From assembly GCA_946807835.1 (NCBI GenBank), contig OX327683.1, forward strand, positions 5,957,001-6,021,000: a stretch of 64,000 nucleotides of DNA. The letters are read 5' to 3'. The translations under genes were made by a program, and so were the position numbers. The notes under the pieces are model-generated. The model ran no database searches. It was not told the DNA's origin and saw only the letters and a program-made list of their open reading frames with translations. Origin of the DNA: Ailanthus altissimus (taxonomy: Eukaryota > Streptophyta > Magnoliopsida > Sapindales > Simaroubaceae). This document shows, one piece after another, positions 35,142-46,274 of this stretch (position 1 is the first letter of the stretch; every line of letters begins with the position of its first letter).

Positions 35142-36102
35142 CTGCAAATGCGACTCAAATGTCAAATTTATATGATATCTTGCAGTTATGTGCAAGAGAA
35201 AGAGCACCCACGCGAGGAAGATCAAGAATATCTTGCTCGTTTCATTTATATGCTTAGAGAAGGTAAAAACCCAATTGGTGAATTCACCATTTCGAGTGTT
35301 ATATGCATGTGTGCTGTGGAATGTGAGGTGTTAGAGTGTAAGCAGCTACATGGTTTTGCTATCAAAAGTCGCTATGGATAGGAATGTGTTTGTTGGAACT
35401 GCCTTGCTTGATGTTTACTCAAAGTGTGGTTTGATAAAGGATGCGAGTTGAGTTTTTGAGTTCATGCCAGAGAGGAATGAAGTTACCTGGAGTTCTATGG
35501 TGGCTAGGTTTGTGCACAGTGAGCTTTACGAGGAGGCTTTAATGTTGTTTTGTGGAGCTCAAGTAATTGGTTTGGAACATAACCAATTTACGCTTTCTTC
35601 TGTTACATGTGCTTGTGCCTATCTGGCTGCTTTAATTCAAGGGAAACAGGTTCATTCTGTTTTGTGTAAAACTGGATTTGGTTCTAATATATTTGTGGCT
35701 TTATCGCTTATAAACATGTATGCTAAATGTGGTAGTGTTGTTGATGCCTATATTGTATTCTCAGGCATTCAAGAGAATAATATTGTTGTGTGGAATGCAA
35801 TGATTTCTGGGTTCGCAAGGCATGCATGCTATGTAGAGGTAATGATTTTATTTGAGAAAATGCATCCGACCGGGTTGTGCCGAAATGAATATACATATAT
35901 TTCTGTATTATCTGCATGTAGTCATATTGTTTTGATTGGAAAGGGGGAGAGCTATTTTGATCTCATGGTAAGCAACATAATATTTTACCCAATGTCTTTA
36001 ACTACTTATGCATGTTTGATATTTTTAGTCAAGCAAGGCTGATACACGAAGCCTGTGATTTAATAGAGAGAATGCCATTTGATGCTACAACTTTCACGTG
36101 GG
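35142..36102 (+). pseudogene. PPR-DYW protein gene, fragment 2 (PPR repeats)
   Basis: After the copia element the frame resumes at NATQMSNLYDILQLCARE. A deletion and frameshift then lead to [20 protein letters not shown] (35280), [20 protein letters not shown] (35388) with a stop, and the long open stretch 35464-36042. The latter has MPERNEVTWSSMVARFVH, NQFTLSSVTCACAYLAALIQ, LINMYAKCGSVVDAY and NNIVVWNAMISGFARHA. These are standard P-L-S repeats of plant organelle RNA-editing PPR proteins. A frameshift near 36030 precedes LIERMPFDATTFTW, where a solo LTR is inserted. Product, when alive: an RNA-binding editing factor, organelle not known. Confidence 0.92.
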
Positions 36103-36568
36103 TGTTGGAATATTAAATCAAGTATTAAGACTCAAGCCTTAAGCCTTGTAGCAGTCGTTATGAACTAGACAAAGGACACTGCAAAATAAGGCACAAGCAG
36201 CACCAAATTGCAATGCAGGAGAAGTGAGGTTTACAGACTGTAGAGCAAGGAACCAAAATGCATTGCAGCAAATGACAGCAAAAGAAGTTGTACCAACAAG
36301 ACACAAATTGATTATGACATACGATCGAGGTGGCTAAATCAGAACAATGAAGGTACAGCTCAAGTTGATCAAATGGATGATAATAATTCTAGTACAGACT
36401 GAGTCATCAATCAAGGACCATACCAGCTATGCAATTGTACAGTTATAGTTATAAATATTTGTGTATATAATCTCGATAGTTCACAATGTATTTTGCATCA
36501 CAAAACACTGTTATATTGAAATATATACAAGAGGATTCATTCTCAATACTTTCTCTCATTTTTCAACT
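36103..36568 (+). repeat. Solo LTR inside the PPR gene
   Basis: A 466-bp stretch starts TGTTGGAATATTAA and ends TTTTTCAACT. It is flanked by GTGGG (36098-36102) and GTGGA (36569-36573), a likely five-base target duplication with one change. It interrupts the PPR frame between FTW and the SCKNYENLKLAE block. No internal domain is present. ATAAATATTTGTGTATATAA near 36450 may be its promoter. Confidence 0.7.
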
Positions 36569-36774
36569 GTGGAGATCAGTTGCAAAAATTATGAGAACCT
36601 TAAGTTGGCTGAGATAGCAGCTAAGCATTTGTTTGAGATGAAACCTAATAATACAGGAATCTCAGAATTTGGCTATGTCCTGGTGCCCTCATAAAGGATT
36701 ATGAATAATCTCAAAATTTGTGGCGATTGCCATACTTTTATGAAGTTTGCATCAAGCATTACAGGGAGGGAAAG
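36569..36774 (+). pseudogene. PPR-DYW protein gene, fragment 3 (E and DYW start)
   Basis: The frame reads SCKNYENLKLAEIAAKHLFE then MKPNNTG, the E motif, and after a deletion and frameshift INNLKICGDCHTFMKFAS with SITGRE, the start of the DYW deaminase-like domain. The second copia element is inserted directly after GRE; the remaining 24 codons lie at 49682. Much of the E+/DYW middle is missing, including the zinc-binding HxE region. Confidence 0.88.
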
Positions 36775-36831
36775 TTGAAAATGGTCAGCAATTTGATAAG
36801 GCAAATGCCTTAACAATATTAAAGGGAATGT

Positions 36832-39800
36832 GTGATGTGTGTGCTTTAATAGCCTAGCGTAAGTGCACGCTATCGTATCAAGTAATATATAATTTTAAGT
36901 CTAAGTATCAATCCCACAAGGATTATACAATCTAATTCTATAAATCAAGTACTAAAATTGTAGCTACTTAAGTTTTATTCAGAAAATCACAATTTACAAT
37001 TTAATTAACTAATTTAGCTCTATCAATTAAACTAAACAAAAGCAAATGGTATAATTCACAATAAAGATAATCTAGAATTTTAACTCGTCCCCTAATATTT
37101 TAATGGATTCATTAACCACTTAGTTAATATCTTAATACCTATTGATTGACTTAGACACCAATCTCATCACAAGCCTCTGTCGATAGTCAAGTGACTATAT
37201 TACGTATTCTAACAACCACCTTTATGTCTATGGTAATCAAATCAGAATGTAATTCATTAAAATGAAGTCTAAATTAGACCATACATGCCACCTAGGTATA
37301 TGTTTATCCTAGATGGAGCTTATAGTTGTTACTCTATGATCATGTATCAAACTATCATAAGCTAAACACATGAATCCCTCCGTCGAGTTTATCATGGTTC
37401 CTCAATCATTCAAAATATTGATCAGGTATAATGAAAGTATTAAACATAAGATAGAATGTATCAAGTTCATAAACTAAAAATTAACACAATCCAAATCCAT
37501 ACTAGGTTCACATAGTCTAACCCTAAATAAATAATTTAGCCCATCACAAAACTAAAAGTATCAAACTAATTCATGAAGATCAACAAGAATAAACATAAGA
37601 TAGAATGAATCAAATGAATGTATTAAACATAAGATAGAAAGAATCAATTGAATGTATCAAGTTCATAAACTAAAAATTAATACAATCCAAATCCATACTA
37701 GGCTCACATAGTCTAATCCTAGATATAATTTAGCCTATCACAAAATCAAAAGTATCAAACTAATTCATAAAGATCAATAAGAATAAGAGCATAATGATAA
37801 AGAAAGAGAAGAAAAACTAATCAAAATGACTCATTGATGTGCTTCTCGCTCAATCTTGACTTGAAACTTGATCTTGGTTCTTTAATTTTTTGCTTTGATA
37901 TTTGATTTTGTTTTGTGAATTCTTTCTCTAAGTTTTTTTGCCTTTTTTCTTTTCCCCTCCTTCCTTTTAATTAGGGTTTTTGGCATTCTATTTGTTGAAA
38001 ATTGACTTATATACCAATTGAGCCAATCCTACATTAGTGGGAGATGGCATGTGGTGGTTTGGTTAGGCCTATATAAGACAATACCTTCTTTGATATTAAG
38101 TGTACCTTTAGAATAATTCTTTTCTCCCATCTATTTGTAGGATCTCTTTATGAGAACCTCATAGTTCAAGAATTTTGCATTTAAGCCATTGAAAGTTGTA
38201 AGATTTTAATTTTTCCTTTATTTTTGGGCATTTGTAGTAATACCCTATTGTTTGGGTAATTATAGTATTGGTCCTACTATTTAGGTATTTACAGTTTGAC
38301 CCAATAGTTTGAGAATTTGTATTGTGACCCCAAAACTTTGTAATTTCTCTTGAAGATAGTGAATTTATTCTAGCGGCGCCCGAGGATGTAGGTAACATTA
38401 CCAAACCTCGTTAAACTTGGTGTTCTATCTTTTTTGCATATTATGTTGGATGGTTGGTGATAAGGGCAAATTTGTCATATATTTTATCATATTTTTATTA
38501 TTGATATTTTATGGTTTTATGAGAATAGATGGCTATTTATGTGCTTTATTATTATTTATAGGGATTTGAACGAAATTTAAAGAAAGAATGCAAAAGGAGT
38601 GAAAACAGGGACCAAAACGCAAGGTTTTCAAAATAATGTGTCCATCGCCCTAGCGCCACTAAAATTACCGCCCCCGCGTTGGAATAGTGATCGAAATAAG
38701 AAATATGACCTGTTGAAGGCGCATCTGGCACCTCAACGCTAGATATTTATCGCACCAACGATATTTCAGAGCCCCAGCGCTATTAGACTACCGCCCCAGC
38801 GGTGAAACCTTTTTCACGCGTCGCCCCAGTGACAGAAGTATAGCGCCCTAGCGGTAGCGCGAGTCCTAATTTGACGAGAATTGAGATTTTTAAGCTCATA
38901 TCAATCCCTATAAAAATTCACTCGTTCCCATATGTCAAGAAGGAAGCCAAGACGACCCAAGAGCACCAAGAATACAGAGCACGAGTCTTGGAGAGCAATA
39001 GGAGTTTAATTAAGGCAACTTTAGAGAGAGATTCAAGGCGTTCTTCGGCATCAAGAGTATCTTAGGCAGCGCAATTAGAGCAATTCGACGTTTATATCGG
39101 TTTGCTATTGATTGTATCATGATTTATTATTATTTTTACTGCTGTTCTCTTGTAGCCATGAACTAAACTTATTTTATAGGGTTAATACTTGAACTCAATA
39201 TGTGTGCTTAATTGCAATATCTTTAGAATATTTAATAACTTAGTTCTTTGATATTCAGATTACTTAATCTTAATGCTTCAATATATCTGGCCAATATATG
39301 GTGAATGAGTTGGTAATATTGTTGATAAACTCGGAAGAGGAATCATAATATTTAGACCTAGGTAATTTGATGCATGATTGTAGAGTAACATTCAATATTG
39401 CATATGCAAGTTTCAATTTAGGATAGGAATATACCTAATTGGCATGTATGATCAATGAGACCTAATCTTAATGAATATTAATTTATTACAAGTACCATAG
39501 GAATATAGGTATTTGATAAATTAAGGTATACTTGCATGACCTTGGAAGAGGCTTGTGAATACATTAGTGTCTTGATCAATAACAAAGACTAAGGAAGTTA
39601 AATATTAGAAGATTAATCATTAGAAAGTATATTGAGGGATAGTATTAATCCTAAATTTTCTCTATATTGCTATCACTTAAATCTCTTTGCATTATGTTTT
39701 ACCTTTATATTGTCTACATTACTTCTTAGATTTTTATTTATCTGAATAATTATTAGGAAGATATAATTTTAGTAATTGGTTAAAAAGAAGAAATTATCTC

Positions 39801-40317
39801 TGTGGGTTCGACATTCGACTATTTAGTCCCTTTATTACTTGCATACGATAGTGTATACTTGCACTTAATTTATGATATAGAAATATCACATCAGTTGGTT
39901 GCCTTGTTGTAGTATTGCTAGCATTATTGATTGTCTGCATAACAATTGGTAATAATGCTAATTATTGTTTGAACACTTCTTGGCGCAACACTATTTATAG
40001 GTAGTCTTCAAAATACTGTTCACTCGGTACTGTTCATCACAACGCACGCCGCGGCGCTGAATCTTGGGCACTGAGACACTATTTTCAGCTCGGCGGCACT
40101 GGTACTAAGCATATTACTGTAGCAATTTACTGTATTAGGTACTATAGCAATTGGATGTTTTTGGCTTATTTTCATTAGAGTTTCGACCCTATTTACTGCA
40201 TCGACTCCAAACTTACAAAAATAATAATAAAATACATCAAAAGTGAAATAATCTTAATTTCTACGAATAAATATTAAGTTTGAAAGATGGAAATATTAGA
40301 CTTAATGAACCCTTATC
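36832..40317. mobile_element. 3.5-kb insertion with long inverted terminal repeats
   Basis: This DNA splits the 5' LTR of copia element 3 and is flanked by AATGT (36827-36831 and 40318-40322). Its left end (36833 onward, TGATGTGTGTGC...GTGCACGCTATCGTATC...AATCCCACAAGGATT) is inverted at 39893 downward (TGATGTGATATTTC...ACACTATCGTATGC...AACCCACAGAGATAA). Weaker inverted similarity continues inward for about 650 bp on each side (37380 CTCCGTCGAGTTTATCA with 39330). The 424 bp from 39894 to 40317 lie outside the inverted repeat and are unexplained. The core has no transposase frame. The class is uncertain: MULE-like or an unclassified long-TIR element. Confidence 0.6.
38640..38870. repeat. GC-rich island with repeated CGCCCYAGCG words
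   Basis: Inside the long-TIR insertion, CGCCCTAGCGCC, GCCCCAGCGCTA, CGCCCCAGCGGT, CGCCCCAGTGAC and CGCCCTAGCGGT recur within 230 bp in otherwise AT-rich DNA. A related word (CGCCGCGGCGCTGAATCTTGG) lies at 40048. No open frame spans it. Confidence 0.65.
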
Positions 40318-40657
40318 AATGTACAGCTTCTGAAGATGCCCCGATGATCATGCAAGTTGTTATATCAAGTATAGAAAAAGACAAAGGAATACAGCTGTTA
40401 TTTTCAGTCAATCATGAGTATACAATAGAAAAGGCAGATGGATTAATGAAATGCATTTTCGAGAATATAGGCCTTTACAATGAGTATTTCAACAAAATAC
40501 ACTGACACATGTAATCATTAAAATTGCTCACTCTGCAGTATATATAAGTGAGCATATTCACACTGTATTCTGTGTGTTTCCTATGAGTGACTATTGAATA
40601 CAAAAAGATATAGCTTTTCAGTAACCTCTAATTTTTTTATTCTCTCGAATTCCAACT
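40318..40657 (+). repeat. Copia element 3, 5' LTR, second part
   Basis: It matches 49318-49681 (CAGCTTCTRAAGATGCCCC, GATCATGCAARTTGTTAT, ACCTCTAATTTTYTTATTCT) and ends TTCCAACT directly before the primer binding site. GTATATATAAGTGAGC (40539) is the likely TATA box. The 3' copy carries a small extra duplication (GAGTATACAATAGA twice) absent here. Confidence 0.88.
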
Positions 40658-40685
40658 TGGTATCAGAGCAGGTCTACCAATATTA

Positions 40686-41640
40686 ATGGCAAGTTCTAGT
40701 TCAGATCCTGGCATAACAGCAGAAAACACTGCACAAAATATTATGCCTAATAGTGTAGCAAACAGTCTAACCTTTGTTGTGCCAATCAAGCTAGACATAA
40801 CTAACTACATAATCTGGAAAATACAGGCACTGCCATTCATTGGAAGAAATAATCTTGAGGAATATATTGATGAAAACAAACATCAACCAAGCAGATTTAT
40901 AGTTACCATCGATGAAAACCAAGTACCAAAGATAATAATCAATCCACTCTATACACTATGGAGGAGATAGGACCAGTTTCTTCTTAGTTGGTTACTGTCT
41001 TCACTAAGTGAAAATATTTTAAGCTCAGTCACTGACTGTAGTACTTCTTTAGATCTCTAGATGGCCCTAGGGAGAATGTATTGCTTCAAATCGATGGCTT
41101 ATGTCATTTAGGTCAAGAGACAGTTAAATGTTACAAGAAATGGGTCATTGAGCATGAGTGATTACTTCAGTAAGATGAAAAAAATTGCTGGTGTCTTGGC
41201 AACATCTGGGAAGCCAATCATAGATGTTGAATTGATAAAATATATTATGGGTGGTCTAGGGTTTGAATATGATTCTGTGGTTGTAATAATAACCATCAAT
41301 CTAAACAATACCACCCTTGAAGATGCATATACATCCCTGCTAAACTTTAAAATCAAACTTGAGAGAAATGTCTCTGAAAATGCTGACTATGAAGCCAATA
41401 TGGCTTTCAACAGAACAAATCAGAGGAGAGGTAAATATGGTAGAGGAAATTGAGGAAGATGAGGACCAATGTAAGGTAGAGGTTTTGGTAGAAACACAAA
41501 CTTTAACCACAGGGGAAATACCACTGGTAAAAGCAACAAAGGAAAAATGAAGTAATAGGGAAACAAAGATAAACCCAAAATAACATGTCAAATCTGCAAC
41601 AAACCTGGACATGAGACCATAGAGTGTTGGCACAACTTTA
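40686..41640 (+). pseudogene. Copia element 3 gag, broken
   Basis: The frame starts MASSSSDPGITAENTAQNIM with LTFVVPIKLDITNYIIWKIQ, a UBN2-type gag. Stops follow at 40968 and near 41060. The frame resumes at 41148-41453 (MSMSDYFSKMKKIAGVLATS, DYEANMAFNRTNQRRG) and the CCHC knuckle CQICNKPGHETIECW lies at about 41590-41634. The start is chosen because it follows the primer binding site by 17 bases, as in element 2. Stops in three places make it inactive. Confidence 0.85.
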
Positions 41641-42744
41641 ATCAAGATTTCATGTCAAAGGCAACAGTTTAGCAAAATTCAGCTTATGTAACAGCACAAG
41701 AGGATGAAGAATATGATGGTTGGTACATTGATAGTGAAGCCTCTAATCATGTCATCAACAACATCAACAACCTCACCACAAGGGCAGAATATAAAGGTAA
41801 ACAAGCACTTATTGTTGGCAATGGCAATAAGCTTCTTATTTCATATGTTGGTAATTGTTCACTGCATATACTACACTCAAATGAAACACTTTTACTAAAA
41901 TAAGTTCTGTTTATTTTCAAAATGACTAAAAACCTTCTGAGTATTTCAAAACTGATGAAAGACAATGACATCACCATAGAATTTTTCCATGATTTGTATA
42001 TTGTGAAGGACAAGATGCAGAAGGTACTCCTGTAAGGAATGGCTAAGGGAGGTTGATACAAGTTGAATGTGATATCCATAACCGGCAGTAACCAAACTTT
42101 TACGGAAGCCAAGTGTTCTAGTCCAGTAGTCTTTTTGTTTGTCTCCTTACTAGAAATAGGTCTTCTAGAATGTGAAAAATCTGATTTAGCCTTATCTAAC
42201 AAGTTGTCAATTTTACATAGGCAACTTGGCCACCCCAATGACTAAGTACTGAAGAAAGTGTTGTCAACTTGTAATAAAAATATCAGTTTAAACAAATCAC
42301 TAAGTTTGCCTTTCTGTGATGCTTGTAAAATGGGTAAGAATCATAAATTGAGTTTCTCAAATTTTGAAACTTGTGCTACACATCCACTTAAGTTACTACA
42401 CATTGATTTATGGGGTTTTGCACCACTCTTGTCTAGTAAAGGGTTCATATATTATCTTAGTATAGTTGATAGTTTCTCAATATATGTTTGGATTCTACCA
42501 TTACAAACTAAATCACAGACCACTATTGCTGTACTTCAGTTCAAAAAATTTGCTGAAAAATAATTAAACTAACAGATAAAAGTTATTCAAACAGATATGA
42601 GGGGTGAATTCAGACAAGTAGAACAACAACTAAAAAATGATGGAGTTCACCTAAGACACATTTGTCCTTATACCTTAGAGCAAAATGGTAAGAAAACATA
42701 GGCAAATTATAGAAGTAGGATTGAATCTTATTGCACAAGCTGAT
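41641..42744 (+). pseudogene. Copia element 3 protease and integrase N-terminal half
   Basis: The protease box near 41723 reads WYIDSEASNHVINN; the usual DSGA is DSEA, which should inactivate it. Pre-integrase coding follows (LSILHRQLGHPND at 42207 and CDACKMGKNHKLSF at 42317). The integrase core comes next, with LLHIDLWGFAPLLSSKGFIY-YLSIVDSFSIYVW (first catalytic Asp and second Asp-containing strands) at 42393-42500, and VERKH-like coding near 42690. It breaks off at LIAQAD, where a 1.4-kb insertion lies. Several stops. Confidence 0.82.
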
Positions 42745-44170
42745 GAACACTTGAAATTACACATTTAATAAGAGTTTTACATGATTGTATTACTAGTGTA
42801 TTTAATTTTCTTAACTTAAGTATGTTTACAAGATTGTACTTAATTATCTTATAATTGTTTTGTGGTAGGTTCGGTAAAATGGGCATAACTTTCTATATAA
42901 AGATCCAATTGAGGTGATTATTAATCCTGTGCAGAGTTGACTCAATGGGCTAACATATTATATTTCACAAAGCATTGGAAATTCGAGTGTTTAGAGGGTG
43001 AAAATTGGCCTAGAACAGAATTGATCTGCAGTACAGGCCCAGTTTGAACAGTTATCAGTATTTGGCCCATAACTATAGAAATACGTATCTAATATGTATG
43101 AGATTACTCAATTTGGAAAGATAAGAGACTTATCTACAACTTTTATGTTTTGAGTGACAGCTAATTCGGATCACATCAATTCCAAATTGGATAATCAAGT
43201 GGGTGCCCAAGTGATAATGAATGCAAATTATTTTACCACCATTCTTGACTTTCATCAACCAAGTGGTTCCCTCCAAATTTGTCTCGATTTATCCATGTTT
43301 TTCTATAAATAGGTGCTTGTTTATGCCTAAAGAATGTAATCAGAAAGTTAGAATTTAGTTCAAAATACTTTTCCTTTGTATCCATTTCCTTGTACTATTA
43401 TTTCTCTTGTTTACTATTAAGTCATGTTATTTATTCTTCCATTTCTTTTCTTTTCATTTAGTTTTATTATGTCCAAATAATTTTTTTTAAGCTAAGGTGA
43501 AAGGGTGAAGCTCTTGGCAAGGTAATAAGATATGTTTAATATTTATTCATGAATTTAATGCTTCATTTTTAAGTTATGCAAATTTATATATGATGTATTT
43601 ATTTTGTTTGTAGAATTAATACCATTTCTTCTAAAGTGGTGATTCTTAATTTATTATTGACAAACTTAATACTTGGCACAATAAATTCTTGAAACCATTT
43701 ACAAGATTTGGTTTATATAACCTTTCTTGTAAAGTGGGAGTCTTAATTTATTGTAGACAAATATAAAGATTGGCATAATAAATACTTGAACCCATTTATA
43801 AGATTTGGTGTATAATAATTGAAAGAAATAAATACTAATCAATATATAAATGATAATGAAATTTAATTGCTATATTTTCCGGTTGGAACCTCCTTTGTGT
43901 GAGGATTTCAATTGAGTTATAAAAAAATAAAAAGTTAAATATATTCTTACTTCTTATGCCAAGAGTGAATCCCCGTAACCTTAGCTTTTTATTTGAATTG
44001 GTTAATTAAAATAATATTTACAAACATCTTATACTGCATTAATTATCTTTAAAGTGTTTATAATTTGTAATTTTAATTCTACTTCCCTGTGGATCGACCC
44101 CGTTCTCATCGGGTTATTTATTACTTCGACAATCCTGCACTTAAGAATAACTTCTATATTCTGGACGTGT
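42745..44170. mobile_element. 1.4-kb insertion in the integrase region
   Basis: Integrase coding stops at CACAAGCTGAT (42734-42744) and resumes at CACAAGCCAAT (44171-44181), an imperfect 11-base duplication. The right end (44090-44165: CCTGTGGATCGACC...TTTATTACTTCG...CTGCACTTAAG) resembles the right end of the 36832 insertion (39793-39868). No matching inverted left end is evident. TATAAATAGGTG at 43306 is promoter-like. There is no coding frame. Class unknown, non-autonomous. Confidence 0.6.
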
Positions 44171-46274
44171 CACAAGCCAATATGCCCCTCAACTTTTGGT
44201 GGGAAGCATTTGAGACTAATGTGCACCTGATCAATATTCTTCCCACACCTATCTTGAATAACAATACACCATATAAAAAGTTATTTGGAAGAGCACCTGA
44301 TTATCACCACTTAAAAGTGTTTGGGTGTGCTTGTTTCCCCAATTTAAGACCTCTAAACAAGCATAAACTAGATTTTCATACAAAAAAGTGCACCTTTATT
44401 GGATACAGTACCAAACACAAAGGCTATAAGTGCCTACTGCCATCAGGAAAAATCTTTGTCTTTAGACATGTAACTTTTAATGAATCTGAATTTCCTTATA
44501 AGACTATGTCTCCGGCTCAAGAAAAACCATCACACTATATTAATCCTTTCATACAAAAGTCTCATATTCATTAGCCACTGCAACAAATGCCAATGGGTAT
44601 CACAAATTCAAGAGTAGAACCACTTAATCTAGACCCTACAAAAGTGCCTCCTATTTAAGGTCTTGACAGTACACAATCAGCATCTACACTAGAGAATACA
44701 CAAGTAATACAAGAACATCACCAATATAGTTCTACATCTACACCACCACAATTAACATCACCATCACCAAACCAACAATCAGATTCTGTTAGCTATGATC
44801 AAACACAGAGAATAGAGCCAACACACCCCATGATTACAAGATTAAAGTCAGGAATATACAAACCTAAAATTTATCTAGCCTGTCAACAAAACAAAACTAG
44901 TGCAGAAGTACCAACATGTACCAAAGAAGCACTTGAAACACACAAAATGGAGGAAAGCTATGATAGAGGAGTATCAAGCTCTGTTGAAGATTGAAACATA
45001 GAATTTGGTTGAGTATATGCCTGATATGAAAGTAATAGGGAATAAATAGGTCTATAAGACAAAGTAAAAGCCAAATGGAGAAGTATGGAGATACAAGGCA
45101 AGGCTTGTGGCCAATGGATTCCACTAGACAACAAAGATTGATTACACAGAAACTTTTAGCCCTGTGGTTAAGTCAGCAACAATTAAGGTAGTGATAAGTC
45201 TAGCCATAAACTTTGGCTGGGATATTAAACAAATAGATATAAACAATGCATTTTTGAATGGAGGGTTGACAGAAAGAGTGTACATGGCTAAACCAGAGGG
45301 TTTTGAAGACCAACAGAAGCCAAATTCAGTCTGCAAGTTTAACAAGACACTCTATGGCTTAAAACAAACACATAGATCCTAGTTTGAAAGACTTAAAACA
45401 ACATTGCAGCGATGGGGTTTCAAAAATGCAAGGTCTGATACTTTACTTTTTATTTTTACAGAAAGTGATAGACTGATCTTATTACTAGTATATGTTGATG
45501 ACATTTTAATTATTGAAAATGATGATAGCATAATCAACTTAGTCATAACAAAGCTGAATCAAGAATTCTCTCTTAAAGTACTAGGATCCTTGAATTAGTT
45601 CTTGGGAATAGAAGTAAATAGGAATAAAGAAGAGATACACTTGAACCAGAATAAATATGTTTTGGATATCTTGAAAAGGGTTGGCATGTCAAGTTGTAAA
45701 CCCTGTAAAAATTCAAATGAGTATTGATCTGAAATTATCAAAAGAAGAGGGAAAAGACTTCAAGAATGCTACACTATACAGAAGCACTATAGGTGCTCTG
45801 CAATATGTAACTATCACCAGATCAGATATATCTTATAGTGTCAACAAGCTTAGTCAGTATCTTCAGAGGCTAAAGATAACTCACTGAACCTGTTACAAGA
45901 GGATTCTAAGGTATCTGCAAGGGACCGCTAATCATGGTCTTTATTTCACAAGAAATGGAAAACTAGAAGTTGAAGGTTATACAGATTCAAGCTGGGTTGA
46001 CAATGTAGATGACAGAAGATCTACAGTGGGTTACAGTATCTACATGTGTGAAAACTTAATCTCCTGGTGCTCAAAGAAACAGAAAGTGGTAGCTAGATCC
46101 AGCACTAAAGCTGAATACAGATCCTTTGTATATATACAGGAGCTGAAATTACTTGGCTAAATTCTCTACTCATAGAAATGTACATCAAAATGATAGCAAA
46201 ACCATTCATTTGGTGTGATAATCAAGAGGCAGCTGCCTTGGCAATCAATCCAATATTCAATGCTAGGACTAAGC
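44171..46274 (+). pseudogene. Copia element 3 integrase end, reverse transcriptase, RNase H start
   Basis: Integrase resumes with MPLNFWWEAFETNVHLINIL and FGRAPDYHHLKVFGCACFPN (to 44574). A Pro/Thr-rich linker follows. Reverse transcriptase spans about 44930-45600 with TFSPVVKSATIKVVISLAIN, IDINNAFLNGGLTERVYM, TLYGLKQTHRS, catalytic LLVYVDDILIIEN, and LGSLN followed by a stop. RNase H begins at about 45900 with YTDSSWVDNVDDRRSTVGYS-like coding, AEYRSF and WCDNQEAAALAINPIFNART, then is cut by the solo LTR. More than six stops or frameshifts are present. Confidence 0.88.

Noticed and set aside
40320..40657. Calling 40320 the outer start of the copia element 3 LTR
   Set aside because: The 3' LTR extends 51 bases farther out, and those bases are found at 36775-36831 beside the PPR frame, so the true start is 36775.
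41162..42238. Minus-strand frames of up to 163 codons in copia element 3
   Set aside because: They are antisense to gag, protease and integrase coding with clear motifs on the plus strand.
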